Notes under the pieces: generated by a model | The model's database searches: none | What the model was told of the DNA's origin: nothing | What the model saw: the letters and a program-made list of their open reading frames with translations, nothing else | Position numbers and translations under genes: made by a program | NCBI GenBank assembly: GCA_036897485.1 | Contig: JAYMTF010000371.1 | Coordinates: 1-38,224 of the forward strand | DNA length: 38,224 bases | Direction: 5' to 3' | Source: Pelargonium nanum | Taxonomy: Eukaryota > Streptophyta > Magnoliopsida > Geraniales > Geraniaceae | Shown here: piece after piece, positions 9,423 through 20,339 of the stretch | How the letters are laid out: each line of letters begins with the position of its first letter | How positions within the stretch are numbered: the stretch's first letter is position 1

Positions 9423-12400
9423 TCAGCTATCAGCGAGAGCGATAAGTTGTTCAACGACGCTTGGATCTGCGAGCGTGCTCGTGTCCCCGAGCTCGTCCAG
9501 CTGTCGAGAAGCAATCTTTCGGAGAATCCTCCTCATTATCTTCCCGCTCCTCGTTTTTGGAAGCCCGGGCGCCCAGTGGATTCTGTCGGGGGCCGCAAAT
9601 GCTCCTATCTGAAAATTTAGTACACATTAATCAAATATTTTAGGACACACCTCCACAAGTTCGGTAAGTTTTCCATAATTCAGAAAAGAAACCGAAAATC
9701 ATAGCAAATGTACGTAATCCTTATAATATTCGAGGATCTCAAGAAACCATTACTAAAACTATAAATATACGGTTAGTACTTGTTCATCAAATATCCTAGG
9801 CTTGCACGATTATAAGTTTGTTGAGTTTTTGATATTCACGAAAGAGACAAATGGGTTTGGAGCCAAACCTGTTTCCGGACGGTGAGTACAAGGCTTTTCC
9901 GGAGTTCTTCACTGTAAGGAACGCCGTCCACCAGAGTAACAAATGCATAAATCCCTTGTCCTTTGACCTAATAGCAGGAGAATATGTAAATCGGGTCAGA
10001 GAAAGTGCGAGTAAGTATATGCTTTTCAATGTGCACACAAAATCACCCGAAAAGTAAGGAAGTTGGTTCGGAGATACCTCGTGTTCAACGCCAACAACTG
10101 CAGCTTCTGCGCATTGGGGATGCGAGACTAAAGCGGATTCTACTTCTGCCGTGCCAATGCGATGCCCACTGCACAGAATGTACAAAGTTTATGATATAAC
10201 GGATCTAAACTGTTTTTTATTTTGAGAGGTTACATATAAAAACATCAGATTATATGGAGACTCGAACTTGACACCTCACAACGGTGGCCAAAGCGGACGC
10301 TTAAGAATGTATAAATGGAAGTACCTGACATTGATGACATCATCAACTCGTCCAGTAAGCCAGTGGTATCCATCCTTGTCCCTGATACATAATTTCGGGT
10401 TTGTCTTTAGCACGGGATCAGGTTTCAAGTCTAAAATAACACATTTAAGATACAGATAGAGCTGGCAAATGGATCAACGGGCCGGGCCAAAAGGCGCAAG
10501 TATGCCCAATGGGCCACTTTTTGTTTGACCGGGAAAGTGAAGGCCCACGTGCCCCATTGGCCCATTTGCCGGCTCTAGATACAGAATTAAGTCTTCCTAT
10601 CATATCTCAGGTCGGTGAAAGACGATCAATTGGTAATAGCTTCTTACCTGCTGCAGCCATCACCGCTGAAATAATAACCCGGGAATGGCTTAAAGTACGT
10701 GGTTTCATATCTCTCATGATCACCATAAAGAGTTCTGAACGCACCGGGCCACGACCCTTTCACACACAGATACCCACTGCACTCGCCTTCAATCTCAACA
10801 CCCTTCTCATCCACTATGACCGGCTACATTACACGATAACAAGAACACGGTGAAGCATGAATTTTCGATTAACGGAGAGAAACAATGAAAGACAAAAATG
10901 TTTTAAGATTACAGTGTTACAGACCTGAACTCCAAAGAAAGGGAACGTAGCAGAACCCGGCTTTTGTGCCCAGGCACCCGGTAATGGAGTTATCTGTAAA
11001 GAAATCGTGACAAACATTATTACGAGTTTAAGGTAAAAATAGTCCAAAATTTCCATGTTAACGCATAATTAAGGCTGTTCATCGATCCAAGACCAAACCA
11101 GACGAATGTTTGACATTCCCGGACTGAAAATGATTGGACCAGACCGAATTTAAGAATGATTGGATAAGACATAATGAAAAAAAAGTAATTATTAAGACCA
11201 GGACAACGATTGGGTCCAAAAAATTGTTCCCCAAATGTGAACATACCTACATATAATTTACTACAAAAAGAGCACGACGGATGTAAGCACAAACAGAACC
11301 GGAAAAAAGATGAGGGGAAAAAAAATACCATAAAGCCGCCAGTTTCAGTTTGCCACCAGGTATCAGATATCGGGCACCTTGAATCTCCGACTACATTGAA
11401 AAACCATCTGCACGGAGTAGGATAGTGTCATAAGTGCTTATCAATATGGAACCCAAAGGTTATATATGAATCGTATAAATATATTTCGGATCAAACCTCC
11501 ATGCGCTCGGGTTGATAGGCTCGCCCACACTTCCAAGTACCCGCAAGGATTTCCGAGAGTAGCGAGTAACATACTGCAAGATCATAAGTAGTTCATTTCT
11601 GTTACTGAATAATCAGATAATGCAAGAATCGTGAATAGAACCATAGGGCTTGAGATGTATCTTGTGTGAAAATAATAGTAATAAAATCGGTTATTTGTAT
11701 GCGTAAGATACTGAAAAGAAGGTTATTGACTAATCCGACAAAGCAAGAATATAAAATAGATCAATAAGGTTCAAGATATATCCTACGTCATCGCCATCGC
11801 GCATGAGGGACCGCACCAACGTGGGGGCAGTATAGAAAATCGACACCTTGTATTTGTCGACAATGTCCCAACAGCGTCCAGAATCAGGATAATTTGGAGC
11901 CTGCACTAATACATGTATGTTGGTATTAAATGGCAAGCATGAAAATCCACGAATGTTGAAACTGAACTACAAATAAATAAATTATGAGATACGATGTTAT
12001 ATTGAATTATTTGAAGTTTTTCCCTGTATAAATTACTTTTACATTTTTTGTTTTATACAAATTTTGTTTTCCGATTTAAAGGATATGACGAGACACTTTT
12101 ACTAAGCTCATTACCCCTTCAAAAACAATAACCGACGCTCCATTGAGCAAGGGTCCATAAGTGACGTAGCTGTGCCCGGTGATCCAACCACAATCAGCCG
12201 TACACCTAAAAATCAAGACCAGGATACGCCATGTCATAATAAATAATGTTACGTTATTGAATTGTTTCAGAAAACTACGTAAAAGTTGAGGTTTCAAGGA
12301 TTTACCAGTAGATGTCCGACGGTTTGTAGTCAAATGCATACTTGAAAGTCGTAGCCGTGTACACCATATATCCTCCAGTTGTATGGAGAACGCCCTTTCA

Positions 12401-15400
12401 GAAAAAAGTTACATTAGAACCGGCAAGAGGCGAATAAATCAAACATTTCTATTCAACTTAGAACTATAATACCTTTGGCTTTCCCGTGCTACCGCTAGTA
12501 TAGAGCAAGAACAGAGGATCCTCAGCATCGACCCATTCCACCGCACAAGTGGTCGGATATTTAGGAACGGTGTCCTAAAACAGGTCAATTGTTAATCAAT
12601 AACTGAAGCTAAAGTGCACTAGTCATTATAGATATAAATTGGCGAAGCATCTACCTAGTAAAATCAAGGAGAAAATTCATAGAAATGCCCTGTAACTACC
12701 ATGAACTTTGTTTTCCGTCACAAATTGCCACTACTACTTTTACTCAAGCATCTCAAAACTACCTTGTCCTTCCATAAAATAACATGAATGAAGAAAGCTG
12801 GATTAAACTATATTTTATACAAGGGAAAAATCGTATTTTCATCATTAAACCTAACGCTGCAAGGGTAAACATCAGGGTAGTTGTGTGATTTTGAGGCAAA
12901 GTAAAGTGACAACTAACATACATAGAATGATTCTATTTAGGCACGCACAGTGAAGATATTTATGCAACGGAGCAAGAAACGCACAAAACAAATTGGAATA
13001 TCTTTTTACAAGAATGCTATACGAACCTGCCACCAGACGTCTCTTCCTTCTTGCCATTTAGTATTTTCTTTCTCCATCGCAGTTTGGTTAACATAAGTCA
13101 AGCACGTATCTACTTACAGAGAAAATAAATGAGTCTTGGGGTGAAGAGATGAAAATTAGATGTCCTTAATTATAGAGAAAATAAATATATAAGCATACAT
13201 TTCTTCCATATTTCCTCTGTTTCAAAGGCTTTGATATTCCAAATATCACCCGTTTCTTGTGTGTCAACATCAACATATAGTCACACGACACATGTTTTAC
13301 AGAGGTGACCCACGGTACTGCCCACAAACACATAACTAACCTTTTTTTTTTTTTTTTTGATCGGCAAAAGTACTCTTTATTAGTTTCGAAGTGAGAAACA
13401 AAAGTACATACACCCGAAAATGGAAATAGACAAAAATGAAAATAACATGATTTGCAACACACTCAGTTTAGTCACCAATTAACTTAACCTAAAGAAATTT
13501 CCACGAGAATTAACTTAACACTAAGTTTAGTCACCAATTTTTTATATGCTCAGTTAACTCCTTAAGACAAAAGACTATTTTACCCCTCATATAAAGGGTA
13601 AAGTTGAATTTTCATAAAGTTAGTAATCACACACAAGACATGTGATGAGATAGTGTGAATATTCCGTTAAAACTAATTGATAGAATGGGGTGACTAAATT
13701 GAAGTTAAGTAAGTGTCGTGGAAAAGTCGTTAGGTTAGTTATGAGTTTGTGGCCAATACTATATTAGTAACTACCAATTTATATGACTAAAATGCACGCA
13801 TCGTTTTGTTTAAATTGCACACAAGTACTTGAATCTCATACCTACGGAGAACCCATCTTTGGCTGATTGGACGAGGGCAGCATCAACTATATCTTTAAGA
13901 TTAAGGACTTTAGGACCTCTTTTTACAGCATTGCAAGTTATCACAACTTTCGGTTTGCAATCTACTATTCTTTGAGCAAGCGATTCTGCAGAAAATCCGG
14001 CAAATACGACCTGACAGAAAAGAGCTACAAGTTATATTTATTCACTAACAATACATAAACATTGTAGATTTGAAGTTGAGACTGTTTGGAGGCAGAGAAT
14101 AATGTCTTTTAAATACCGAATGCACAGCACCAATACGAGCACACGCGAGCATTGCGATTGGAAGTTCCATTAGCATCGGTAAATATATCACAACTGCGTC
14201 ACCTTTTTTTACGCCCTTTTCTTTCAAGTAGTTGGCAAGCTGCACATAAGATAATCTAAATCAACAACAATAGCACGAATTCAACCATCAATCCCAAACC
14301 AAAACCCTAGATCGTACCCTTTTCATTTTGTAATCATCGAAAAATTTCCCAAACAAGAGGTAAAAACCAACACACAAAATCAAAATACAATGCTTACATA
14401 TCTATAAGAGAATACGTGTTTCAGTAATCAAAGCATTCAAAAGAACCACTTATGATGCAAACTCAATAAGTAAACAAGCAAGTGAGTGAAAGTGAATTAT
14501 CGAGCTGGCAAACCGAAACATCATAATTTTCCAAAAAAAAAAAAAAGAAACACAAAATCAAAATACAATCTTTACAAACCTATATGAGAGTATGTGTTCG
14601 AGTAATCAAAGTTCAAAGCATTCAAAAGAGCCATTTTTGCATCCAAACTCAAAAACTAAACAACAAGCAAGTGAGTGAAAGTGAATTATCAACCTGGCAA
14701 ACTGAAAACTTAAATTGTACCCTTTTCATTTTGCCATCATCACAATTTCCAAAACAAGAGTTAAAAACCCACACAACCAAACTACAAACTTTATGATATA
14801 ATTAGAGAACATGTACGGGCAATCAAACAAGACAATGAAAGTGAAATATCGACCTGGCAAACTCTCTCGAGCAATTGCGCATACGTGAGTGAATCATCAA
14901 CACCAAGCTCATTTCCTTCCCAGTACATCGCAATCTTGTCGCCGATCCCAGCTTCAACATTTCGATCCAAACAGTTGTAGCAAATGTTGGTGACACCACC
15001 CTTAAACCACTGTTCCATACATAAACCCCCAAAACCACAGATCAAACCAAACCCTCAGATCAAATAACTAAAATCAACATACAAAACAAACAATGTACCT
15101 CAATTTTGACTTCTCCTTTCCTGACATCAAAATTCTCAGAACAAACTTGCTTGCCCCATTTCTCTTTCCAATAAAACTCAGATGCAATATCAGACCAAAA
15201 CCCAGATGGGTCCTCAATCGACCTCTTGTACATCTCCAAATACTGATCCAATCCAAAACCCAAAACCCATTTCAATTCACCATAGAACTCAAAAACCCAA
15301 AATTCAAATCGCATCAAAAATAAAAAAAAAGGAACCACCTTTTGTGGAGACGGAACCAGAGCTTGGCTCGAAAAGTCAACGCTCGGAAACACGAGATCGC

Positions 15401-15704
15401 TCTCCTCCGACGCCAGAGCCTCGCCGAGGATCACGGCATTGAGCTCCGAGATCTTGCCGGCGCCGGAAGGTCTCGCCGCCATCGACTCCACGTGGCGGAG
15501 ACGGTTTGTGGTCACCAAATTCTTGGCGGCTCCGCCATTTGAGGCCATTCCGGCGACGGTCAACGGACAAAAAGCACCGAATCTCGGGACCCAAAACGAC
15601 GTCGCAGCGAGGGGAGTTGTGGATTTGTAAATGGGAAGAGAAATCGGAGAATAAATAGGAGAAGGAGACGGAGCTTGAAGCTTATAATTAGACTGAGGGA
15701 CCAT
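9423..15704 (-). CDS. ACS: Acetyl-CoA synthetase (AMP-forming), plastid type
   Basis: Eighteen exons, in gene order: 15339-15704, 15099-15242, 14854-15009, 14117-14239, 13842-14010, 13027-13109, 12473-12574, 12306-12394, 12115-12205, 11787-11900, 11497-11573, 11329-11407, 10925-10993, 10648-10823, 10325-10381, 10078-10168, 9869-9967, 9423-9608. They total 2271 nt, or 756 residues, with phase intact throughout. The enzyme converts acetate, ATP and CoA to acetyl-CoA, AMP and PPi (EC 6.2.1.1). Adenylation-family motifs visible are [11 protein letters not shown] (372-382), TWWQTETGG (521-529), YFSGDG (605-610), [15 protein letters not shown], and PKTRSGK with catalytic Lys718. The N-terminus is Ser/Pro/Thr-rich with few acidic residues, fitting a plastid transit peptide. 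Met53 is an alternative start. It looks intact. Several introns carry repeats. Confidence 0.96.
10457..10577. mobile_element. hAT-type MITE with intact target-site duplication
   Basis: A 121-bp element with near-perfect inverted termini: TAGAGCTGGCAAATGG at the left and CCATTTGCCGGCTCTA at the right (15 of 16 pairs). It is flanked by the 8-bp direct repeat GATACAGA (10449-10456 and 10578-10585). An 8-bp duplication with TAGAGNNGGCAA ends is the signature of the hAT superfamily. It encodes nothing and lies in the acetyl-CoA synthetase intron between exons 10648-10823 and 10325-10381. It is the best-preserved copy in the window. Confidence 0.85.
13342..13385 (-). repeat. LINE-like 3' tail remnant
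   Basis: On the minus strand this reads AGTACTTTTGCCGATC followed by 17 A. The phrase TTTTGCCGATCAAAA is, from memory, the usual end of plant L1-type LINEs. It is a very short insertion in the synthetase intron between exons 13842-14010 and 13027-13109. No target duplication was found. Confidence 0.5.
13465..13709. repeat. MITE-like inverted repeat in ACS intron
   Basis: AGTTTAGTCACCAATTAACTT at the left is repeated once internally (about 13523) and is complementary to GGTGACTAAATTGAAGTTAA at 13689-13708. The ends form an imperfect hairpin of about 245 bp with no coding capacity. Confidence 0.5.
14305..14868. repeat. Three tandem units covering the donor edge of ACS exon 3
   Basis: Units of roughly 160-190 bp each carry the block GTGAGTGAAAGTGAATTATC (or its diverged form) followed by a CTGGCAAAC edge, at about 14483-14513, 14671-14703 and 14840-14863. 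The third is the true exon 3 donor. Other shared blocks are TACCCTTTTCATTTTG and ACACAAAATCAAAATACAAT. The array fills most of the intron between exons 14854-15009 and 14117-14239. Confidence 0.8.
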
Positions 15705-17330
15705 ATTTACTGTTTTTATTTTTATTTTATTAAAATTAAAAATACAATTTTTACTGTTTTTATTATATTAAATTCAGATAAAGAACACTTTTTTCTTCAT
15801 GGATTCGAGTTGTTTAATAATGGGTTGTTGTCATAATTGCCAAAAAGATTGGAAATTGGTGACTTTGGAATTGAATGTCTCAATGAAAATGATCATTTTT
15901 GAATAATGGGTACACAAATTAACTAAGAAAACTTATGGGGATTGAAAAAGAATGTAAAAAAATGCAATAACTCCTGAAAATTTGTGCTGCTGGTCTAGAA
16001 GATCATGTGAAAATTGACCCACCAACCTTAGCTACCCAGAAACAAGAACAAACACTCCAAAAAAATAAAAATAAAAATAATAAAATTAAGGTTTTGGATG
16101 AATTCAAGGAAACAAAAAAGATGGGTCATTAATGGCTATGGCTATGGTTTTGTTGATTTTTCACTCAAAGGGTTTGGCAAAATTTGGTGGTTAGTTGAAA
16201 TTTTGATGGTCTTGAAAGTGTTTTTTATTTATTGGGTTTGAGGTTTCTTGAAGAAATCATCACTTGGTTTTGTTTATTTATTAATGAGAGGTGGGCTTGA
16301 CTTTGATAATGGTGTTGTGTTCTTGGATGAACTTGAAGAAGATGCATGTTGCAGGCCTAGAGCTAAGGTTGTGAATTGATGGGGTTGATAGTGATGGTTT
16401 GTGAGTGTGATAAGACACAAGAATGGTTAGATTTTGATGAGGTGTTTTGTTTGAGACTAGGTTTTGACATATTCATCTTAAGTGTAATTGCATGTGGTGC
16501 TGACAATTCGGGTTTCGACTTTTTTTAATTTTTTGTTATTTTCTATATGTTAATGTAGAGTTGACAATTCATATGGATTCGACTCGGAAGGAGTTGCAAG
16601 ATTTGGTCCGACTTAATTTCATAATTCAAAGAATCATTTTAAGTAACTCAAACCCAAAATGAAATTGTTGGTTGGATTTTAGAAAGTTTTAAGACTTATT
16701 TTTAATTATTGTGTAACTCCAGCCCGGCCCACAAGTACAACTAGAGCCTTAAAGTAGAGCTGTCAATTCAAGTTTTGAGTCAATTTCAAATCAATTTGTT
16801 TTAGTACCGATTGCAATGAGTTAATATGGACACTACTTGAAAAGAGATGTAGGTTGCGGATTTTGGGCTATATTTTGAGTTATGCGGGTGAAATATGTGG
16901 GTTTGTGCGAGTTTGTTTGAACCGACTTGTTCAAAATCAATCAAGTATATTTTCTGCAATCCGCACCCAAAAATTGTTGTCGAAATTTAGGTATCTACAA
17001 TTTCAATTCCAAATGTTAGCTATAGGTAGAGTTGACGTTTCAGTTTGGGGTCAAATATGGGGTATTGACTGGGTACAATTGAAAAAATATATACAAAATT
17101 TACATAAAATATAATGGTACTAAATCTATGTTGGACATCATACATAAAAATTCTATCTTAGTTTAATAACTCATTAAGTTCAAGGAAGTGTTAGATTTAT
17201 TTCTTCCAATTGTTTTATTAATTTTGAATTAGTCTAATCTATAATAGTGTTGTCAAACAAATAAATAATGTTTTTTTATTTTGTAAATTTGTTGAAAACC
17301 CAACATATTTAGTGTACGCCAGTTAACTCG
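15705..17330. other. Intergenic: ACS upstream region and MITE fragments
   Basis: The synthetase promoter should lie just after 15704 (minus-strand gene), but no convincing TATA box was picked out. Starts of the TAGAGCTGNCAATT family recur at about 16555 (TAGAGTTGACAATTC), 16754 (TAGAGCTGTCAATTC) and 17028 (TAGAGTTGACGTTTC), all diverged and without clear partners. No gene is supported. Confidence 0.5.
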
Positions 17331-17334
17331 TCGT

Positions 17335-17700
17335 ATATAGTACTATAGAAAGAAAAAAGGAGACAACAATAATTACTACGAATTAAATGTCTACACAATG
17401 ATAGTCTACCTTCACAAGTGTGATTTTTTCTGTTCATAAATTCGTTAGACTCGACGTAAATAGTTTGTTTATGATCTATTGTTCGTGAATTGACCCGAGA
17501 TAGTACCTTAAGAAAAAAATACAACTATCGTTGCTTAAATTTAAATGTCTATAAAATGATGGTCTACCTTCAATAATTAAACAATTTTTATTCATCATAA
17601 ATTCGTTAGAGACCCAACGTAGATGATTGCATGAGTTTACCTATAATAGTACCTTAGATGAAAAAAAGGACAAGTATCATTACTATGAATTAAACGTCTA
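17335..17700. repeat. Tandem repeat array, about 150-170 bp units
   Basis: Diverged units begin with ATAGTACYWTAGA-like sequence at about 17335, 17500 and 17648. They continue with ATTACTACGAATTAAATGTCT-like and ATGATRGTCTACCTTCA-like blocks. A further partial start lies near 17878. No coding capacity. Confidence 0.7.
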
Positions 17701-18137
17701 AACTATAGGTGGCAAGAGTTTCGGATCAAATTTCAATTTTTAGGCATAAATTTTACAGAGATACGAGCCGAAAGTTCACAAGAAAAACGAGTCAAAAGTT
17801 GGGCCCAATCGAAATTTATTTAGATGTTACGATATTAGATTGAAATACTCAACTCTACTTAATGTAAATGACCGGAGATAGTACTTTAGAACCATAAAGA
17901 ATCCAAAAAATTACTGTGTCAACAATAACAAAAATTTCAACGGAAATATCTTTATTAGGTCAGCATAAGTTCGGCACGTATTTCATAACTACTCACCCAA
18001 TTTACCATAATTCATATTAATTGTACTCTTAAATATTGTATACAAGATTCCACACGAACCTAAATTTTGTAATCGAATTCGGACCAGTCCGGATCAATTG
18101 TATCTATATACCCTACAATGTATAGACCAAATCGCTA

Positions 18138-18250
18138 AAAAGCCTTTAAATAAAAGGCATTGAAATTTATTGTGCCCACAACTATTAGTCTACAGCAAAA
18201 AAAAAGCCTTTAAATAAAAGGTGTGCCCACAACTATTAGTCTACAGCAAA
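18138..18250. repeat. Two-copy tandem repeat
   Basis: AAAAGCCTTTAAATAAAAGG plus GTGCCCACAACTATTAGTC plus TACAGCAAAA occurs twice (about 18138-18200 and 18201-18250). The second copy lacks a 14-bp segment. Similarity is almost complete otherwise, so this duplication is recent. Confidence 0.85.
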
Positions 18251-18309
18251 ATTTTCTTTAAAATCCTTGGAGACTAAAGGTAGATGATATGCATCTAACA
18301 TTCTAACCT

Positions 18310-18495
18310 GGTACGTGTAAACTGACCCGTGATAGCGACTTAGAAATAAAAATGAGAGACAAATAGCGTTACTAAAATATTCCTTAAAAAACGAGCGGGT
18401 CTATGTAAACTGACCCGTGATAGCGCTTTGAACACAAAATATAGCACATTTTAGGCTTGTCTCTGACCCGTGATACCTTGAACCTAAAAAAATAG
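18310..18495. repeat. Short tandem repeat downstream of the F-box-like gene
   Basis: CTGACCCGTGATA recurs at about 18322, 18410 and 18464, each followed by GCGNYTT-like or CCTTGAA sequence and an ATAGCG or ATAGCAC block. The array abuts the stop codon of the 18508-19659 gene. Confidence 0.65.
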
Positions 18496-18507
18496 CGTAT
18501 CTGAGCT

Positions 18508-19659
18508 TTACAAGACTCTACTACCGCTCATTCTTCTGACCTGCAAGCCCGATACTGGCAAACTGACCAAATCTCCATTTCCAACTAATCGTGAGCTCAT
18601 CATCGGGGGAACGTCCCCTGATATGGTGGGATCACCTTGAATGTAAGGGACGAACAAGCAGCTGTAAAAGTTCTTATCCGGAAACACGAAACTGCAGATC
18701 TCTTTCAGAACTCGGGTTCTCACGTTGTATGAAACAAGCATCCCAGGCAGCCTCAGGTACATTGTCTGGGAATCTTCCGAGTACCCACAAGGTGATGCAA
18801 AGTGAGGCTTCCATGGCAAGACCGGGAAACCCGGGCTGTTCAGTTCAATCTGACGCACCATCATCGGATTGTTCAATACCAGTGTCTGGTGCTTGATCTT
18901 GTGAACCAGCTTCCACCGATCTTGTTCTTTGAGGAGAACCCAAGTGTTGATTCCTTCGTAGTTGGTGTAACAATAGTGCACGTGCCCTTCAGATTCCCAC
19001 AAACACTGCCCGAAAGTCATCGAAAACCAAGACCAATCTGGAGAATTGTTCGGGAGCTCGATAAACCTGCAGAACCCGTTGCTGGCGTTGTAAACAAGCA
19101 AAAACCCGCCAAGTTCCCAGTAAATAGATCCGTTGGAGTAGAGAGGGAGTGTACTTAACTTGGGAAGGTCGGGTGGTAAGCGAATCGAGGGATGGTGCTG
19201 AATCCACAACCCAGTTTTGGACGAAAATATTTCCATCTCGAGACTATATTCTTCCCTATCCCGTGATGACGACTCTGCAAGATCAGTAGTTATCGGTACT
19301 TCAATACTGAAAATTCTTACCACTTGGTAGTGCTGGCCATCAAAAGCAAAACCGGTTCCAATATCCCGTGTGGTCACCAGAGGTTCGGGAAGTGGTACAC
19401 TCAGCTTAGTGAAGAGGTTCCAGAGAGTATAGTGCAGACGGTTTCCTACAAAAGAAGATAAGAGAAGCAAACCATCGCAAGAAGCGCATATGTGCAAGTT
19501 TGTTTCGGTACAGAAACTAACAGACCGATTCATGGTTGGGAATCCATGATCGTTGGCGTCAAGCAAGACATATTGAGCGGAGCCATTAGCAAACAGATAG
19601 TGACAGAGAAAACCCGTTTGGCGATTCATGACGCCACCAGAATGAGACCCTCTCTCCAT
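18508..19659 (-). CDS. F-box-associated (FBA) domain protein lacking an F-box
   Basis: A single coding exon of 383 residues from ATG at 19657-19659 to TAA at 18508-18510. From about residue 14 it reads like the substrate-binding half of plant F-box proteins: GFLCHYLF, ICASCDGLLLLSS, YTLWNLFTKLSVPLPEP, then repeated strands with spaced Trp such as GSIYWELGGFLLVYN and IFSSKTGLWIQHH. Such proteins normally start with a 40-50-residue F-box that binds SKP1 in SCF ubiquitin ligases. None is visible here or in the upstream 600 bp. A likely 5'UTR exon (19836-19890) is joined by an intron 19697-19835. The protein may be a truncated paralogue, or the F-box may lie in an unrecognised distant exon. The substrate is unknown. 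Confidence 0.7.
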   Translation of the reverse strand: MERGSHSGGVMNRQTGFLCHYLFANGSAQYVLLDANDHGFPTMNRSVSFCTETNLHICASCDGLLLLSSFVGNRLHYTLWNLFTKLSVPLPEPLVTTRDIGTGFAFDGQHYQVVRIFSIEVPITTDLAESSSRDREEYSLEMEIFSSKTGLWIQHHPSIRLPPDLPKLSTLPLYSNGSIYWELGGFLLVYNASNGFCRFIELPNNSPDWSWFSMTFGQCLWESEGHVHYCYTNYEGINTWVLLKEQDRWKLVHKIKHQTLVLNNPMMVRQIELNSPGFPVLPWKPHFASPCGYSEDSQTMYLRLPGMLVSYNVRTRVLKEICSFVFPDKNFYSCLFVPYIQGDPTISGDVPPMMSSRLVGNGDLVSLPVSGLQVRRMSGSRVL

Positions 19660-19696
19660 TGAATCTGCTGAAAATAGTTTCTTCTTGAGTTTTTAT

Positions 19697-19835
19697 CTGC
19701 ACAAAACAGTTATAAAACAGATCATGAACCCATTCTGGAACAAACAAAAATTTCCAACATTCAAATATTCTTGACTTACTCTCTCAGCAATATCACTAAA
19801 AACAATGGGAATGAAAACAAACTTTTGATACTTAC
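19697..19835 (-). other. Probable 5'UTR intron of the FBA-domain gene, with upstream ORF
   Basis: On the minus strand the donor is CATT|GTAAGTATC and the acceptor TTTTGTGCAG|ATAAAAAC. The preceding exon may itself begin after AATACAG (19890/19891). It contains an ATG that, after splicing, runs out of frame past the main ATG. This would reduce translation of the main frame if the transcript is as modelled. Confidence 0.5.
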
Positions 19836-20339
19836 AATGATCGTCGCTTTCTTTGTCGATACAATAATCAGGTCTCCTTGACATATTCACCTGTATTAAA
19901 CCTTAAGAAAAGGGTAGGGACAACGATGGAGGAGATCCCCAAGAAGAAGAAAACAAAAAGATACAGTATAACAAATATTCTTTAATAATTAATCAACAGC
20001 AGCTTCCCTCCGGCACCGGCCATTAATCAATAACAAAAGGATAATTATTTATCAGTAACAATGTATAACAAGTACGTGATCAAATGATGATGCAATTCAA
20101 GAAACACAGGATCACTCCGCTCACTACTGTGCTCAAAATACTATTAGCGCGAGGAAAATTTTGTCTGCCAAATATCACTAGAGCAAATACGTATGAAACA
20201 CCATCACAACAAACAGAAAAACGATAATAAGAAGAATCTGGTATTTCAGCAAAAATGACTCAACAAAACTTTAAGCTGAATAAAATTTCATTGTTCTAAA
20301 ACAAGTAAAACGAAGACCCAAAATTCCATCAAACTAGGA

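Noticed and set aside
9402-9643. Three overlapping open frames on the plus strand
   Set aside because: They are the antisense shadow of the last acetyl-CoA synthetase exon (9423-9608).
15093-15630. Several plus-strand frames and an extra minus-strand frame near the ACS start
   Set aside because: They overlap exons 1 and 2 of the synthetase, which have conserved coding and closed phase.
17335-18495. CRISPR-like array
   Set aside because: The repeats are long, diverged and contiguous without unique spacers, and the DNA is plant nuclear.
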